Positions 10,909 to 20,985 of a stretch of DNA of 47,962 bases are shown here, piece after piece. A program made the translations under genes and the position numbers. Every line of letters begins with the position of its first letter. Positions within the stretch are counted from its first letter, which is position 1. Origin of the DNA: Branchiostoma floridae (lineage: Eukaryota; Chordata; Leptocardii; Amphioxiformes; Branchiostomatidae); NCBI RefSeq assembly GCF_000003815.2, contig NC_049984.1, positions 24,057,176-24,105,137 of the forward strand, read 5' to 3'. The notes beneath the pieces are model-generated. The model ran no database searches. It was not told the origin of the DNA and worked only from the letters and a program-made list of their open reading frames with translations.

Positions 10909-11029
10909 CAGGGCTCGAAATTCATTTTTTGGGATTAGGTGCACTGGTGCACCCACAGAAAATAATTGGGTGCACAGCTCCAATTTTGGGTGCACCTGGG
11001 TGCACTTGCACTCAGTATTTCGAGCCCTG
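10909..11029. mobile_element. CAGGGCTCGAAAT-family MITE, 121 bp, 5-bp target duplication
   Basis: It starts CAGGGCTCGAAATTC and ends ATTTCGAGCCCTG. TCATG flanks both sides (10904-10908 and 11030-11034). The interior is almost entirely GGTGCACC-type palindromic repeats (GGTGCACTGGTGCACC). Related copies are at 21369-21692 and 32228-32783. Confidence 0.8.
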
Positions 11030-11076
11030 TCATGTGATGCAGTGACTTCAGCTATGATGGTCAATTTTGAGGGATA

Positions 11077-11294
11077 ATGCCAGTTCACCTTTATCCGCGG
11101 GGTGACCTATAAATATCCGTTGTTTGTTTTCAAACATAATATTTTAGGGATGTCCAGTTGTCAGACTTTGGTTTCAAATTGTAATATTTTCAAATTATGC
11201 AGTTTGGAACCGTCGTCAGTTGACCTGATCCCTAAATACCTTGTCGTTAAGACCAACGGATATAGGTCACCCCGTGAATAAAGGTGAACTAGCG
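11077..11294. mobile_element. CTAGTTCACCTTTATCC palindromic MITE, copy 1
   Basis: The left arm CAGTTCACCTTTATCCGCGG then GGTGACCTAT is mirrored by the right arm ATAGGTCACCCCGTGAATAA then AGGTGAACTAG. The middle again pairs (GGTTTCAAATTGTAATATTT with a reverse-complement partner), so the whole ~215 bases can fold into one long hairpin. The same structure occurs at 29015-29239 and 46013-46231. Confidence 0.8.
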
Positions 11295-12219
11295 TTGTTA
11301 GTAACTCCTTAATAGAAAGATAGATGTAGAATGGTATATTTTTAAATTTTAGATTTCAATGAATTGCAAAAGAACAACAAGGTTGTATCTGTTTCAAACC
11401 ATATTCTAGTGATGATTAAGATATGAAAATTGTCTTTTTAGCCAGATTGAAAGATGTTCTAGGTCAAACAATAAATAAAGGACAGGGCTAATTTGTATGT
11501 ATACAATGAAGAAAATGTGAACTGTTTTATGGCAATCGTAGGGTGATGCAATGTTTAACTCCCTTTTCTATTGCTAACTGTGAGTGTGACAGTCATGGTA
11601 CTTGTGTTTAAACTTTAAAGACGGCAAGACTAGGTGATCTCCTCTTCTTGTCAAATCCCACGGCCTGGGAACTAAGTCGGTAAGAAAACAACAACAACAT
11701 GTTTTCACGTCCCACACGTACACATTGAGTCACAACAGGCCCGTCCATTTGCTAACCAAACACTTCCCCGCGTGGCAACGGACGACAGCTCGGGTGTGAA
11801 AGCTTGTTTACCGGGTTGGCAGGTGTGTTCGCTCTTATCCTTATTTGGCGACCCAATGGTCTGTGTGAAAGTCTTAAGTTGAACGGGAACACAGGACATC
11901 TGGCTTGTTACCGGCCAGGTTTTTTGTTCAGCTGAGTACGGATTGCCCAAGGCTTATCCTCTTATGTCAAGGATCGCCCCACTTCATTGAATGCCCGATG
12001 GCTTTTACAATACAGTACTTCAAGCTGTGAATGAGCGCCTCCTTCTGATTTGTGAATGAATAGCAGTCAGCAGTTTGGGACTTGTACAATTTGTATATCT
12101 TGGATGTAGAAAATCATAATGTTGATGATCATCTGTCATATCTCATTATGATCATAACACGTTTTTATACTAAATTATAGCAATACATTGAATGTATAAA
12201 GGCTATTATAGTAGCTAAC
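11295..12219. other. Gene-free stretch
   Basis: No exon is supported. A donor-like TCG|GTAAGA near 11680 has no ATG in a usable frame upstream. The minus frame 11705-11950 is uncharacterised. Confidence 0.35.
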
Positions 12220-12774
12220 TTAAAGGTCTACTACGCAATTATTTGCGCTTCAAACTGAAAACATAAAATCCATTTTCCGGCCATTTCTTTACATAGTTAG
12301 TTGAATCAAGCCTACCACGTTACGGAACACTATTCAAGGCATGTCAGGAGTCGATATTTTCCCCGTGCGAGCGTGTTTGAAAACCTGGGAATCTGCATGC
12401 CCGCGCTGGGTTTCAGCCATTTTGTTTCTTCACCGACAAAATCCGAGTAGTCCCGAGTCTGCCCGAGCCTACCCGGAGATTGGTCACGTGGTTTACCATG
12501 ACCTTTCACCGCACCCGGAACTCACCGGAGATTCCCGACCAATAACCGTTGATGATTAATTCTTCTTTGAATTCTCACCAGTGCCTAACTAGGGGGGTCA
12601 ACAAGTTACAGCGCGCGTAGGACGAAATGTTTGTAGGCTAATTCTCTACGTTGCAAATGTGAAATAATGACACAAAAGTGTCAAAAAGTGTCAAAAAGTA
12701 GTAGTAAATCTGAGATTTCTTAGTTCTAGAATATTTCAAATTTGAGCGCAAAAAACTGCGTAGTAGACCTTTAA
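12220..12774. mobile_element. 555-bp inverted-repeat element with TTAA ends
   Basis: The left terminus TTAAAGGTCTACTACGCA and right terminus TGCGTAGTAGACCTTTAA are perfect reverse complements. The inner pair TTTGCGCT / AGCGCAAA extends the repeat. TTAA at both outer edges suits a TTAA-targeting DNA transposon (piggyBac- or Kolobok-like) derivative. The 72-codon frame inside (12341-12559) shows no transposase motif, so it is non-autonomous. Confidence 0.75.
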
Positions 12775-13045
12775 ATGAAATCTGAAAAGTCATTAAACAA
12801 AAAGAAAATTCAAAGCTACCAAGTCAAACCTTTCCCATTGTACCAATAACTTTCGTTCTGTATTAAACCATTCAAATTTGTGTTATGTTGTTTTAGTGTA
12901 CATTGAATAGAAATCGGATACTCCTAGTGAACAGCCAATTCTTGGTTGCAATTTAAAACAGGAATACGACATACCAGGCTGCTAAAATGTCAAACATGCA
13001 CCTGTGCCCCACAGATCTCGTGACGCTCTGTTGAATATACATTCT

Positions 13046-13059
13046 GTTACCATGGCAAC
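13046..13059. promoter_or_regulatory. RFX X-box (perfect palindromic match)
   Basis: GTTACCATGGCAAC fits the X-box consensus GTNRCC-N(0-3)-RGYAAC exactly with a 2-base spacer. RFX factors bind this motif in promoters of ciliary genes, including axonemal dyneins. It lies 391 bases upstream of the ATG of candidate first exon B (13437); a TATA-like ATATATAC is at 13341. Confidence 0.7.
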
Positions 13060-13436
13060 AAAAGCCACATCTTACGGCATCAGAAATAGGGAGATACTAC
13101 AGTATAGGAAAATTACTGTTTTGTCATAATTATTATTATTAATCTTGGTCACAATGCCTTTTTCCTGAATACTGTTTATTAGTATTGAAGACTATGATAA
13201 TCATTTTTTGAGGTTTATGTTATTCAGGAATAATTTTTGGATTCATAAATTGTTAAATATTATATTTGAAGATATCACGTGAGAGGGATGGTATAGTCCC
13301 CTTCATGTTTATTGAACTAGTGGGGGAAGAGGCTGCGGCCATATATACTACGTTATTCCAATAATATCAATCCATATTTTGTCACAAAGTGAGAAAAGTG
13401 CAATAATTTCTGTACTGAAGTAAGGGTCAGAAAGGT

Positions 13437-13532
13437 ATGTCGGACGGTTCGCCACCAGAGGCGGGGTCAGTTTTCCAACGAGAGCTTCAGAGATCGGGCA
13501 GATTCCGCCAACTGGCTCGCTTGCAAATGCAG
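13437..13532 (+). CDS. DNAH5: Alternative first coding exon B of the DNAH5/8-type dynein heavy chain (candidate)
   Basis: ATG at 13437 opens MSDGSPPEAGSVFQREL, followed by QRSGRFRQLARLQMQ. It ends after 32 codons at CAG|GTGAAA (13532/13533) or after 35 codons at AAG|GTAGGG (13541/13542). Both donors are in phase 0, matching exon 2. An in-frame TGA at 13416, 21 bases upstream, marks it as an initiating exon. The start region is CpG-rich. The acidic/Ser-rich start is followed by a basic stretch, GRFRQLARLQ, reminiscent of the basic leader before the RLKGEKEAKRA-type segment in vertebrate DNAH5. A perfect X-box at 13046 and a TATA-like sequence at 13341 give it the best regulatory context of the set. 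Which donor is used cannot be told from sequence. Confidence 0.6.
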
Positions 13533-13541
13533 GTGAAAAAG

Positions 13542-14055
13542 GTAGGGACTACCATGATAATGGTACTAACCGTTGTAATGTCCAGTCAGAACCATACACT
13601 AAGCTGGGTATCTCGAGCAGGCATTTTGGTCTGGCAAGACTAACTCAACCCTCATAATTCTACTCAGTGGCACAAAAAATGTTGCTGTATATATAGGCCT
13701 TCTCAAGATTGAATAGAACACTGAAATGTATCTCAGGACTACTGATGCAGCATTGGTACATCTCTTTAAATCACTGTAGATTCGTGTCATTTTTCTCATG
13801 TGGTGTATTATGGCAACTGGTGGAATTGATTTGATGAATTGATGTTACCATTTATGTGATCATAAAACATTTTGTGCCCTGCGATCACTCAGTCACTCAC
13901 TATATCTGGTTTATTTTTTTGTTGTCATTCCCTTTCTCGGGAGGGTTAAATGTGGTTTTAGATGTTGAGGCTTCCTGGCAGACCTTCAGATGCCTAGTGT
14001 AGTTTACACTGTGTAGTTTGAGAAGTTAGAATTCTTGCCTTATGTTAGTTGTGAC
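13542..14055. other. Gene-free stretch
   Basis: AT-rich sequence between first exon B and the hAT-like element; nothing further is recognised. Confidence 0.4.
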
Positions 14056-15289
14056 CAGGGCTTTAGCCAGCTCGAGATTTTTTTCCGTCAGCCAATTCCC
14101 ATTGACGGAAAATTCCTGTCAAGAATCTTTTTTTTTTCCGTCATCGCGTAAAAATTTCCGTCATTGACTGCAAAAATGTCTACCTCGTCCGATATAAATG
14201 TTGTCATTGGGAGAAAATATGACACCACGCTGACGTTTTGTAATAATGTGAACAGTAAAACATCGTTTCTTTGCGTTTTCTTCCCCGCAAAAACACGGCG
14301 CTAAAATCAACTCGCGGGGTATGCAAATCTAACATTACATTCTCAATACGCACTGTTGATTGGTTGATCGTAACATCTGGAGGGGCGTCTCCTCAGATCC
14401 CGCGCTCTGATTGGTAAAGCTATGGATACCGACCCACGATGCACCGCGCGCACCAGCGTTCAAATATTTTATTTGTTTGAAAATGTTACATTTGTAAAGG
14501 CAGGAGAACGCTATATTCTTCTATTACACGACAGTTTTCTAGTTAAAAACACAATTAGTCAAAGACTCTTTTGAGAAAACATGCATTCATATACGGATTT
14601 ATGGTGCATTTGGGCAAGGAGGTTAAAGAATCTCCTTGATTTGGGGGAATTTTGGCGTTCAATTAACCCGGAAGTGTGCCAACAACAACGTGGCGTGGGT
14701 ATCTCATCTGTGTCGCTGCAAAATAATTTAGCGTTTTCTCGTCAAAACAAAAACAAAATTCCCGCTGAAGAGAACCGTGCAACATTTTAGATCCTAAAGA
14801 TTATGTTTTTGATCAAACTATTTGTGGATAGCATGATGTGCCGGTTCTTTTAGCTGCGACTGGCACCTTGCGTTGTCGCAAGCGGCGCGGCTGGGCGAGC
14901 GAAAATAATTTGTACGGCCAGCCCCGGCACGCTAGCGTACAAGTTAGGTTTTGATGAGTGTCAAGATTCCAAACAAAGTTCGTAGAATGCACTGTTCTTG
15001 GAGTGAGACCTTGAAAAACGGGTTTTTAATGAGATTATCGTATGCGAAAGGGTGCCGACACACAATCGTCAACAATCATGACAATAGCAAAACAAACAGT
15101 GTGTGGCTTTCCGACAATGGGCTGTCCGGGCGTCCCCAAGCCGTAGCTTCCCTCTTTTCAACTTGGCCTATTTGCTTCAATCAATGATTTTTTTTCCGTC
15201 AAGGTTGACGGATTGGTTGAAATTTTTTTCCGTCACACGCAGCAAATTTCCGTCAATTGACGGAAAAACGGACGCTGGCTAAAGCCCTG
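14056..15289. mobile_element. hAT-like DNA transposon derivative, 1234 bp, 8-bp target duplication
   Basis: The terminal inverted repeats CAGGGCTTTAGCCAGC and GCTGGCTAAAGCCCTG are exact. They are flanked by the perfect 8-base duplication GTTGTGAC (14048-14055 and 15290-15297). Sub-terminal TTTTCCGTCA / TGACGGAAAA motifs repeat near both ends. Internal frames (14581-14790 and 14951-15187) do not show a hAT transposase domain, so this is a non-autonomous copy. Its sub-terminal text (AAAAATGTCTACCTC) recurs at 30545-30560. Confidence 0.85.
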
Positions 15290-15297
15290 GTTGTGAC

Positions 15298-16344
15298 ACA
15301 TTTCATGTATAAACTATAATGTCATTGATCATCTTTTTCAATCTGTCTTTGAAACAAACATTAAGATGTAACAATACGTTCCCTGCAAAGTAGTTATTTT
15401 TTTTCTAGAACCTTCTATTAGTAAGTATCCCTCAAATTGGACAATCATACGCACATTTTATCATTGAAAAAACCTCTAAGACGGTTAATTTTGAGAAAAG
15501 GGTTGAAAAATGGAACCATTCTGTTTTGTGATAAGTATCTGTACTTTTTCAAGGATCAGTTTAATCTGTTTTTTAAGATAAGAATGTCTTGATCTTAAGA
15601 TGGAATTTCTTACAAAAATCATTTTCAGCGACTTTTGGATGCACGTTTTTTAAGCTGGATCAGAAAATAAACGGCTGTCTGTGTGTCGTGATGAAAAATT
15701 CAGTGGATGGCAAATGTTTAGTCTGAGTTATCTCTCGAGATAGGGGTGAGTGTTGGTCCAGCTGGAATGGTTCAGAGCAGTAGAATTTTCAAGTATCTCT
15801 CAAATTGCATGTAATATGCAGGATTGCACTTGTATGAGACAGGTTGACCATTCGCATGCAAAAAGGGACACTTTGCTGGAAATGCTAGGGCTGTCTGCCT
15901 AAACACCTCAAATGGCTCGAATATGCAGTGTACATGGGGCAACAACCTTGTGGAGCAATCCTGAAACCGGCCCACTAAATCCAAATAACTAGTAAATACT
16001 TACTAGGACTTGCTGCATATTTTATTCATAAATGCATAAACAATGTATCGAGAATACCACACAAGGTCGTCGCCCCATGTACATTGCATAACATTAGTCT
16101 AAGAGTCATTTGATGTTGCTTGAGGTCATTTGAGGTATTTATCACTTCTTCACACAACAAATGAAAGTGGCAGGGGCTTATCATTTCTGTTAAGTTACGT
16201 TACTCCATAAATAGCCTAACAGAACAAAAAAAATCAATACTGAAAGATTGTACAAACTCTTCAGGTTACCTCCCAGAAATAATCAATAATAACCCACCTG
16301 AACATCATATGAAATATGGTCTTTCATAAATACGTGTAGTTTGG
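15298..16344. other. Gene-free stretch
   Basis: Donor-like sites near 15421 (TTA|GTAAGT) and 15746 (GGG|GTGAGT) have no open ATG frame leading to them. No repeat ends are recognised. Confidence 0.35.
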
Positions 16345-16413
16345 ATGGCTGCACAGTACTTTCCCCTTTGTGTTCAGACGTCCAGACACAGGCCTACCAG
16401 TACAGAGAACGAA
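16345..16413 (+). CDS. Weak candidate alternative first exon (23 codons)
   Basis: ATG at 16345 opens MAAQYFPLCVQTSRHRPTST followed by ENE and meets the donor GAA|GTATGT (16413/16414) in phase 0. The donor has A at -1, so it is weaker than average, and the start context (T at -3, G at +4) is mediocre. A near-perfect X-box lies just downstream (16478), which more naturally serves the exon at 16965. No known domain. Confidence 0.22.
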
Positions 16414-16477
16414 GTATGTTTATTTTGTTTACCTTTATTGTACGCAACCTGAAAATACCCTTTCCATATGGTGTGGT

Positions 16478-16490
16478 GTTGCATGGCAAC
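16478..16490. promoter_or_regulatory. Near-consensus RFX X-box
   Basis: GTTGCATGGCAAC is an X-box with a 1-base spacer: GTTGCA-T-GGCAAC against GTNRCC-N-RGYAAC, with one mismatch. It sits 475 bases upstream of the candidate first-exon ATG at 16965. Confidence 0.45.
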
Positions 16491-16964
16491 TAAACAGTAG
16501 AATTAGGCAACACCTGTTTTCCAGACTCTGTAAAATCCCAATTATGCTAATTTTGTAGGTTTGGTATTACGTAATTCCAATACCACACAGTTAGTGATCA
16601 TTCGGTCTGTTAAATATTGATATGAATTACAGCATTTTGATATATGTTCAGACTTACATGTTTGTACTAGTCATAACTTTTTGATTTCGTCATATTTATG
16701 ACATGTCTGAAGACTAGGGCAAACATCTGTATCCAACGCAATTACATGTCCGCCATGATTTCAGCACGTAATCCCTCTATTTCACACAAGCGTTAGCCGT
16801 TTACGGCTTATTTGTCGTGGTGTAATATATACTGGTAGTCAGAGCAACACCATATACGCTACAGTACAAATTGTACCCTTTTCCTGTTGTATATTGGACT
16901 AGAGCATTATTACAGCTACAGTATTACATAGACCAGTCAAGGTGAAGTTCATACTGAGAAAAAA

Positions 16965-16997
16965 ATGATGCTGAAGAGAAGAGCTGATCTGTATGAG
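16965..16997 (+). CDS. DNAH5: Short alternative first coding exon C of the DNAH5/8-type dynein (candidate)
   Basis: ATG at 16965 opens the 11-codon leader MMLKRRADLYE. It ends at an optimal donor, GAG|GTAAGTT (16997/16998), in phase 0, as exon 2 requires. An in-frame TAG (16929) lies 36 bases upstream. The leader is short and basic, like the roughly 20-residue leader I recall for vertebrate DNAH5. A near-consensus X-box lies 475 bases upstream. Its small size means chance cannot be excluded; the strength of the donor is the main argument for it. Confidence 0.4.
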
Positions 16998-17204
16998 GTA
17001 AGTTATTTGTTTCAATTATTGTAAATTTACTGATCTCAAAGGTAAACTAAGGTAAACTAAAGCAGTCCCATAGCCTTTTTGAAGCTCAGTACTGTACAGT
17101 CATGTACATGTAGGTCTTGATCAGAAGCAGTTGGTTGTTTATGATCCATTGTGTCTAGGTAGGGCAATGGTACAATGTACATTGAAAATGTATTTGGAGG
17201 TAGG

Positions 17205-17545
17205 GCCCAACCCTCACCTTCAAGTTAGTTCAACCGCCTTTTACTTCCCCAACAGAAGTCAGGTACCAAGTCATATATGAGGGTCTGCTTGGGGGGTCCT
17301 GATTTACGCTGAATTCAGAAGAACCCCCTACGTATTACGATAAATCAAGGAAGGCAATTATGGTAAATTTGGTCGCCTCGCTACGAATTACGTAGACAAG
17401 ATGGTTTTCCCTACGAATTACGGGAAATAAAAATAGGCTGACCCTCATATATAATCGACTTTCTCATCGGTGGGATTTTAAACCCACAACTCTGGGTTCT
17501 GGGTCAAACACCCTAGCAATTAGGCCAACATGACGCCATGCCAAA
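17205..17545 (-). mobile_element. SINE in minus orientation, interrupted by a small inverted-repeat element
   Basis: CGCCTTTTACTTCCCCAACA..GAAGTCAGGTACC (left) and GGGATTTTAAACCCACAACT..CTGGGTTCTGGGTC..TTAGGCCAAC (right, a reverse-strand box B/box A look) resemble the two halves of a tRNA-derived repeat. Between them (about 17270-17457) sits a separate element with ends ATATATGAGGGTC / GACCCTCATATAT and internal CTACGAATTACG repeats. Confidence 0.5.
17270..17457. mobile_element. Small inverted-repeat MITE (ATATATGAGGGTC ends) nested in a SINE
   Basis: The termini ATATATGAGGGTC and GACCCTCATATAT are exact reverse complements ~185 bases apart. The interior has repeated CCCTACG.ATTACG units (near 17328, 17390 and 17413). 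No coding capacity. Confidence 0.6.
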
Positions 17546-17742
17546 CTAGGTTATCTCTATACATGTAGTTATTTCCAGCCAAGTTTATCTGGCTAACAGG
17601 TGGTCAAACTGAAGGCACCAAACTTGGTCAACAACACCAGTCAGGCTGGACAATAGTGAACTAGACTGGCTTGCAGGACTTAACTTCGCCATTATTGTAT
17701 TGGAAAACATGTTGATATATTGGCTCTAGGCTTTCAATATTA

Positions 17743-17972
17743 TACTGTAAATGCATTTAGGTTCACAGGGATTTAACTTTGCGGTAGCGGGAAAAAGGAC
17801 TGTTTGCAGTGGTTTCAAGTTTGCAGTAGAACCATGCACTGTACAAAAAAATGTAGTCTCTTACTAGTACTGCCATGGAAAAATGTTTGCGGTGGTTTTA
17901 ACTTTGCGGTAAATTTGCAACACGAAAACTGTGAATATAAAACCACCGTGAAACATTTCTGCATTTACAGTA
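17743..17972. mobile_element. TACTGTAAATGC-family MITE, copy 1
   Basis: TACTGTAAATGC at the left and GCATTTACAGTA at the right are exact inverted repeats. The interior carries the family's recurring TTTAACTTTGCGGTA and GTGGTTTTAACTTTGCGG blocks, partly in inverted form (AAAACCACCG). Related copies: 32340-32533, 41109-41360 and 43598-43973. Confidence 0.75.
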
Positions 17973-18197
17973 CTGTAAAAAAGAATACATTGTGGAAGCT
18001 TTTTTCCAGTTCAGTTACTTTTAATTTACATTCATGTATACCCAGTAGCCCCAGTGGGTATAGAACCAAAAGATAAGTGCTGAGTCACATAATCTCTTGA
18101 GCAGCCTAACTGAATACTGAAATCTGTGAGGCTTTGAGCAAGGAGCTTTAAGCATGTGGGTAGTGTGACCAACTAGTAATGATAACTCCCTTTAAAG

Positions 18198-18490
18198 CTT
18201 TCTTGATGTCCTCCTCTCTTGGTTTGGTTCAACTCTAACTTGATGTATATTTACATGTATCTTTTAGTAAAAGAAGTAAAGAGAAATTTTTGATTACCGG
18301 ATACTTTTCAGGGTCTAAAGTATGCTCCTGTGGTAATATATTTTGATGTCTTCCTTTCTTGGTTTGTGAGAACTGTTTATAAACTGCCCATTATCTGTCT
18401 TTTTTCTTTCAGTAAAAAAAGTAAAGAAACCCTATGGATTTATTGGTACTAAATTTTCTGTAGGGTCTGCATCATGTAAACTGTGCTCCT
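18198..18490. repeat. Diverged two-copy tandem duplication, about 145-150 bp unit
   Basis: CTTGATGTCCTCCTCTCTTG..GTAAAAGAAGTAAAGA..CAGGGTCTAAAGTATGCTCCTGTG is followed by TTGATGTCTTCCTTTCTTGG..GTAAAAAAAGTAAAGA..TAGGGTCTGCATCATG..GTGCTCCTGTG. The order and spacing are the same in both halves, so it is a local duplication rather than two insertions. Confidence 0.65.
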
Positions 18491-19218
18491 GTGTCCTGTG
18501 ACCTATCAAACAAGGGTGACTTGTCTGTCCCCTAACCAGGTCACCGTATTGTTGTCCAAGTGCCACTTATTCCTTTCAATTGTAAATCACTGTTTCTGAA
18601 CCCAGCGACCCTCGCCTACCGTGGTCTCAATGCAGAATATATAGGAGAATCTAAAACTTTGCAATATTTGCATGTCGTGTTTAAAACCTTTGGGTTGTTT
18701 ATGCAATGATATAAGTCTCGACATAACAAGTAGAAGTCAGTAGACGTTAAGTGTGTTTGTGGTATGCTGGTATTCCACTATCCTTCATGCGCTCCCCTTT
18801 CGTTAACTCCACCCAAAATTTGCAAAACATGAGCCCCCGGGATTTCTAAGGGCAGCCAGCTATGTCCGAAAGCGTTTTGAGGAAGACACCAACAAATAGA
18901 TGCATGCATGCCATCCCCCGAAGGTCAGCTCAAAGCTAAAGCCAGGCTTTGGATAACTGCAGGGTTCAACCGTAGACTAGTAATCTTGTTTTCGAGGCTC
19001 TTCAACATCAAGACCATTTTCTGTGGAAAGGGTTTGGAGTTTGGTTGAACAGTTTTCGAGGTATTGATCGAAGTGTGGAGAGTTTGCTGATGGCCAGTTT
19101 CCATGCAAGTTGAGGGGACGTTGAGAATGCCACAGGCATCGATACGTGACCTTTTCTGTATGTGGGATTTACGAAACCCAGCGGAACTCACAAGTTGTGA
19201 TTTCCAAGAGTTGCAATC
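18491..19218. other. Gene-free stretch upstream of first exon D
   Basis: No repeat ends or exons are recognised. The sequence is less AT-rich from about 18780 onward (GCGCTCCCC, CCCCCGGGA), which may belong to the promoter of the exon at 19219. Confidence 0.35.
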
Positions 19219-19356
19219 ATGGCAAGTGGAGGTGGCAGCGGATTCAAAAGTTTGGCTTCAAAATGGCAACGACATGCGAGGAATGCAGGCCCACTACCCC
19301 AGGCAAGAGCAAGCCTGGTGTCGAGAAGATCCACCATTTGCTTCCGATCTTTGGTG
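19219..19356 (+). CDS. DNAH5: Alternative first coding exon D of the DNAH5/8-type dynein heavy chain (candidate)
   Basis: ATG at 19219 (A at -3, G at +4) opens 46 codons beginning MASGGGSGFKSLASKWQRHA and ending SRRSTICFRSLV. It stops at donor GTG|GTATGT (19356/19357) in phase 0. An in-frame TGA at 19198 is 21 bases upstream. The peptide is strongly basic and Ser-rich with no known domain. All three plus-strand frames are open across 19219-19393, so the frame choice rests on phase. The alternative frame containing MATTCEECRPTTPGKSKPGV would leave phase 1 and would not join exon 2. The lack of an X-box nearby and the multi-frame openness lower confidence. Confidence 0.45.
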
Positions 19357-20283
19357 GTATGTCATTATGTGTGTTTGCGTTACAATCCTTTAACTACCTA
19401 ATAGTATTGTACATTGTACAGTCTAATTTGTAGTAACTGTTGTATAATTTACTGATTTTGATCATTAATACTTGTCGATGATCTTTTCATTTTACACTTT
19501 AAGTTTAACTTAGTAGTTAAGAACCTTGAGCCATGTAACCATGATGATTGTTGGTTATATGAGATACATTTTGTATTTTCAGACTCAGTATTGTTTTTAA
19601 ATGTCCTTCAATGACAAATCTTAACAAAATAGATTACCGACATGGTAAGTTTGCATTTGTGTTCAACTTATATTTAGTTTAGCTGACAGTAATGGGGGGT
19701 GGGGAGCAATAAAATATTTGGGCCCCCTAGCAGCCTTCTTTGGCACCACAGCTACATCTTTTTGTGATACCTTGAAAGCAGATACATGTTATTATGACCC
19801 CAGTGATATTTACATGTAAGACAACACAGTTATGATGTAAAATCCTACTACTAAATTTCTTGCCTCTTGCACTCCTACTACATTTTGTATAAGTACCCCC
19901 TATCAATTACAAGCACTCTATAGTATTAAACTAAAGGAGGAAGTCAATTTCAAATTTAACTGCTAATTAAAGAGATTGTGTTAACACAGGCTACTCCAGA
20001 CTTTTCCTTTTAAATCAGTTTTGTCTCCCCACGTAAGTGACTTTATGAGGAAAGCAACAGCTGTAAGTTGTGGACTCTTTTTGAGTTAAAACCCAAGATA
20101 TGTGACCCCACTCACTATTGCAGTTACTGCAAGACTGCAGAATAACAAGACTAACAAAGACACTGGAAGAAGTCAGAAAAGGTTGATACAGTTGAGTGCT
20201 GTGGGTCCATTTACTCACAATAGGACTAGGGGTGATTCAGTCATTTTGACTCCTTTGTGACATATTCTACGCCCTTTTAACAA
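19357..20283. other. Gene-free stretch
   Basis: No repeat ends or exons are supported. ATG|GTAAGT at 19642 is noted as a one-codon curiosity but not called. Confidence 0.35.
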
Positions 20284-20345
20284 TTGTTAGACCACCAGTG
20301 TAGATCTGATCATTTGCTTGATCATGCTATACACTGATCTCTATT
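20284..20345. repeat. Short imperfect inverted repeat
   Basis: CAGTGTAGATCTGATCA and TGATCATGCTATACACTG pair around a ~6-base loop. The preceding TTAGACCACC also occurs at the ends of the 21252-21734 foldback and at 26607, so this may be a trimmed relative of that family. Confidence 0.4.
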
Positions 20346-20985
20346 TAAAAAAAAATGATATTGCAAGATGATATATTGCAAAACAATAAAAGGGTTATGT
20401 CAAAGGAAATATAATGGGAAAGAGGCATTTTTAACTTTAAAGTGATCACAGTCAATTTGCAAAGTGTTATCAAAAGCAACAGACGTGAGTATGGCATACT
20501 TCTCGTTGTTGTCTTTTTTCAGGATCAGATATTTTACAGAATAGAGAAAGACCGTTTTAACTCACTGAATGGAAAAACAGTATCACCTCTTTACAAGTCA
20601 TACCTGATGATAGCTATAGGATACTAGGTGTTTTCTTTTAACACAGTACAATGAACTTGTAGACCCCAATTGTGGCCACTTATTTTCACACTTCTGTTTT
20701 CTCAATCAGGTGGTATCCTGGAAACATTTAGTGTTTGGTGAGATGACTAGTATGAGAGGACTAGCAACCCCTTTTTCTTATCACTGTTAAACCTTTGGTA
20801 GGGATAACCTTAACGAACCTCTGTACACTGAAGAAAAGTTTATCAGATTTTTTTAGAGTTTATAGTTGTTGCTAAAGCTTCAGCTTAAAATGGATCTTCT
20901 TTGAGGTAAAAGACAGGAGTATCGTATTGTTTGAAGGCTGTTTTCTTTGGAGGGATGCTATAACGGTGACTCGAGCGAATGCAAG
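20346..20985. other. Gene-free stretch upstream of first exon E
   Basis: No coding or repeat structure is recognised. A pyrimidine tract ending TGTTTTCTTTGGAG at 20939-20952 could act as a splice acceptor in phase 0 for the segment containing the 20986 ATG, an alternative to its use as a first exon. Confidence 0.35.

Noticed and set aside
14951-15187. 78-codon frame inside the hAT-like element
   Set aside because: No transposase motif and no splice support; kept only as part of the element.
19642-19644. ATG immediately followed by a GTAAGT donor (a one-codon first exon in phase 0)
   Set aside because: A single codon has no discriminating power and no promoter signal supports it.
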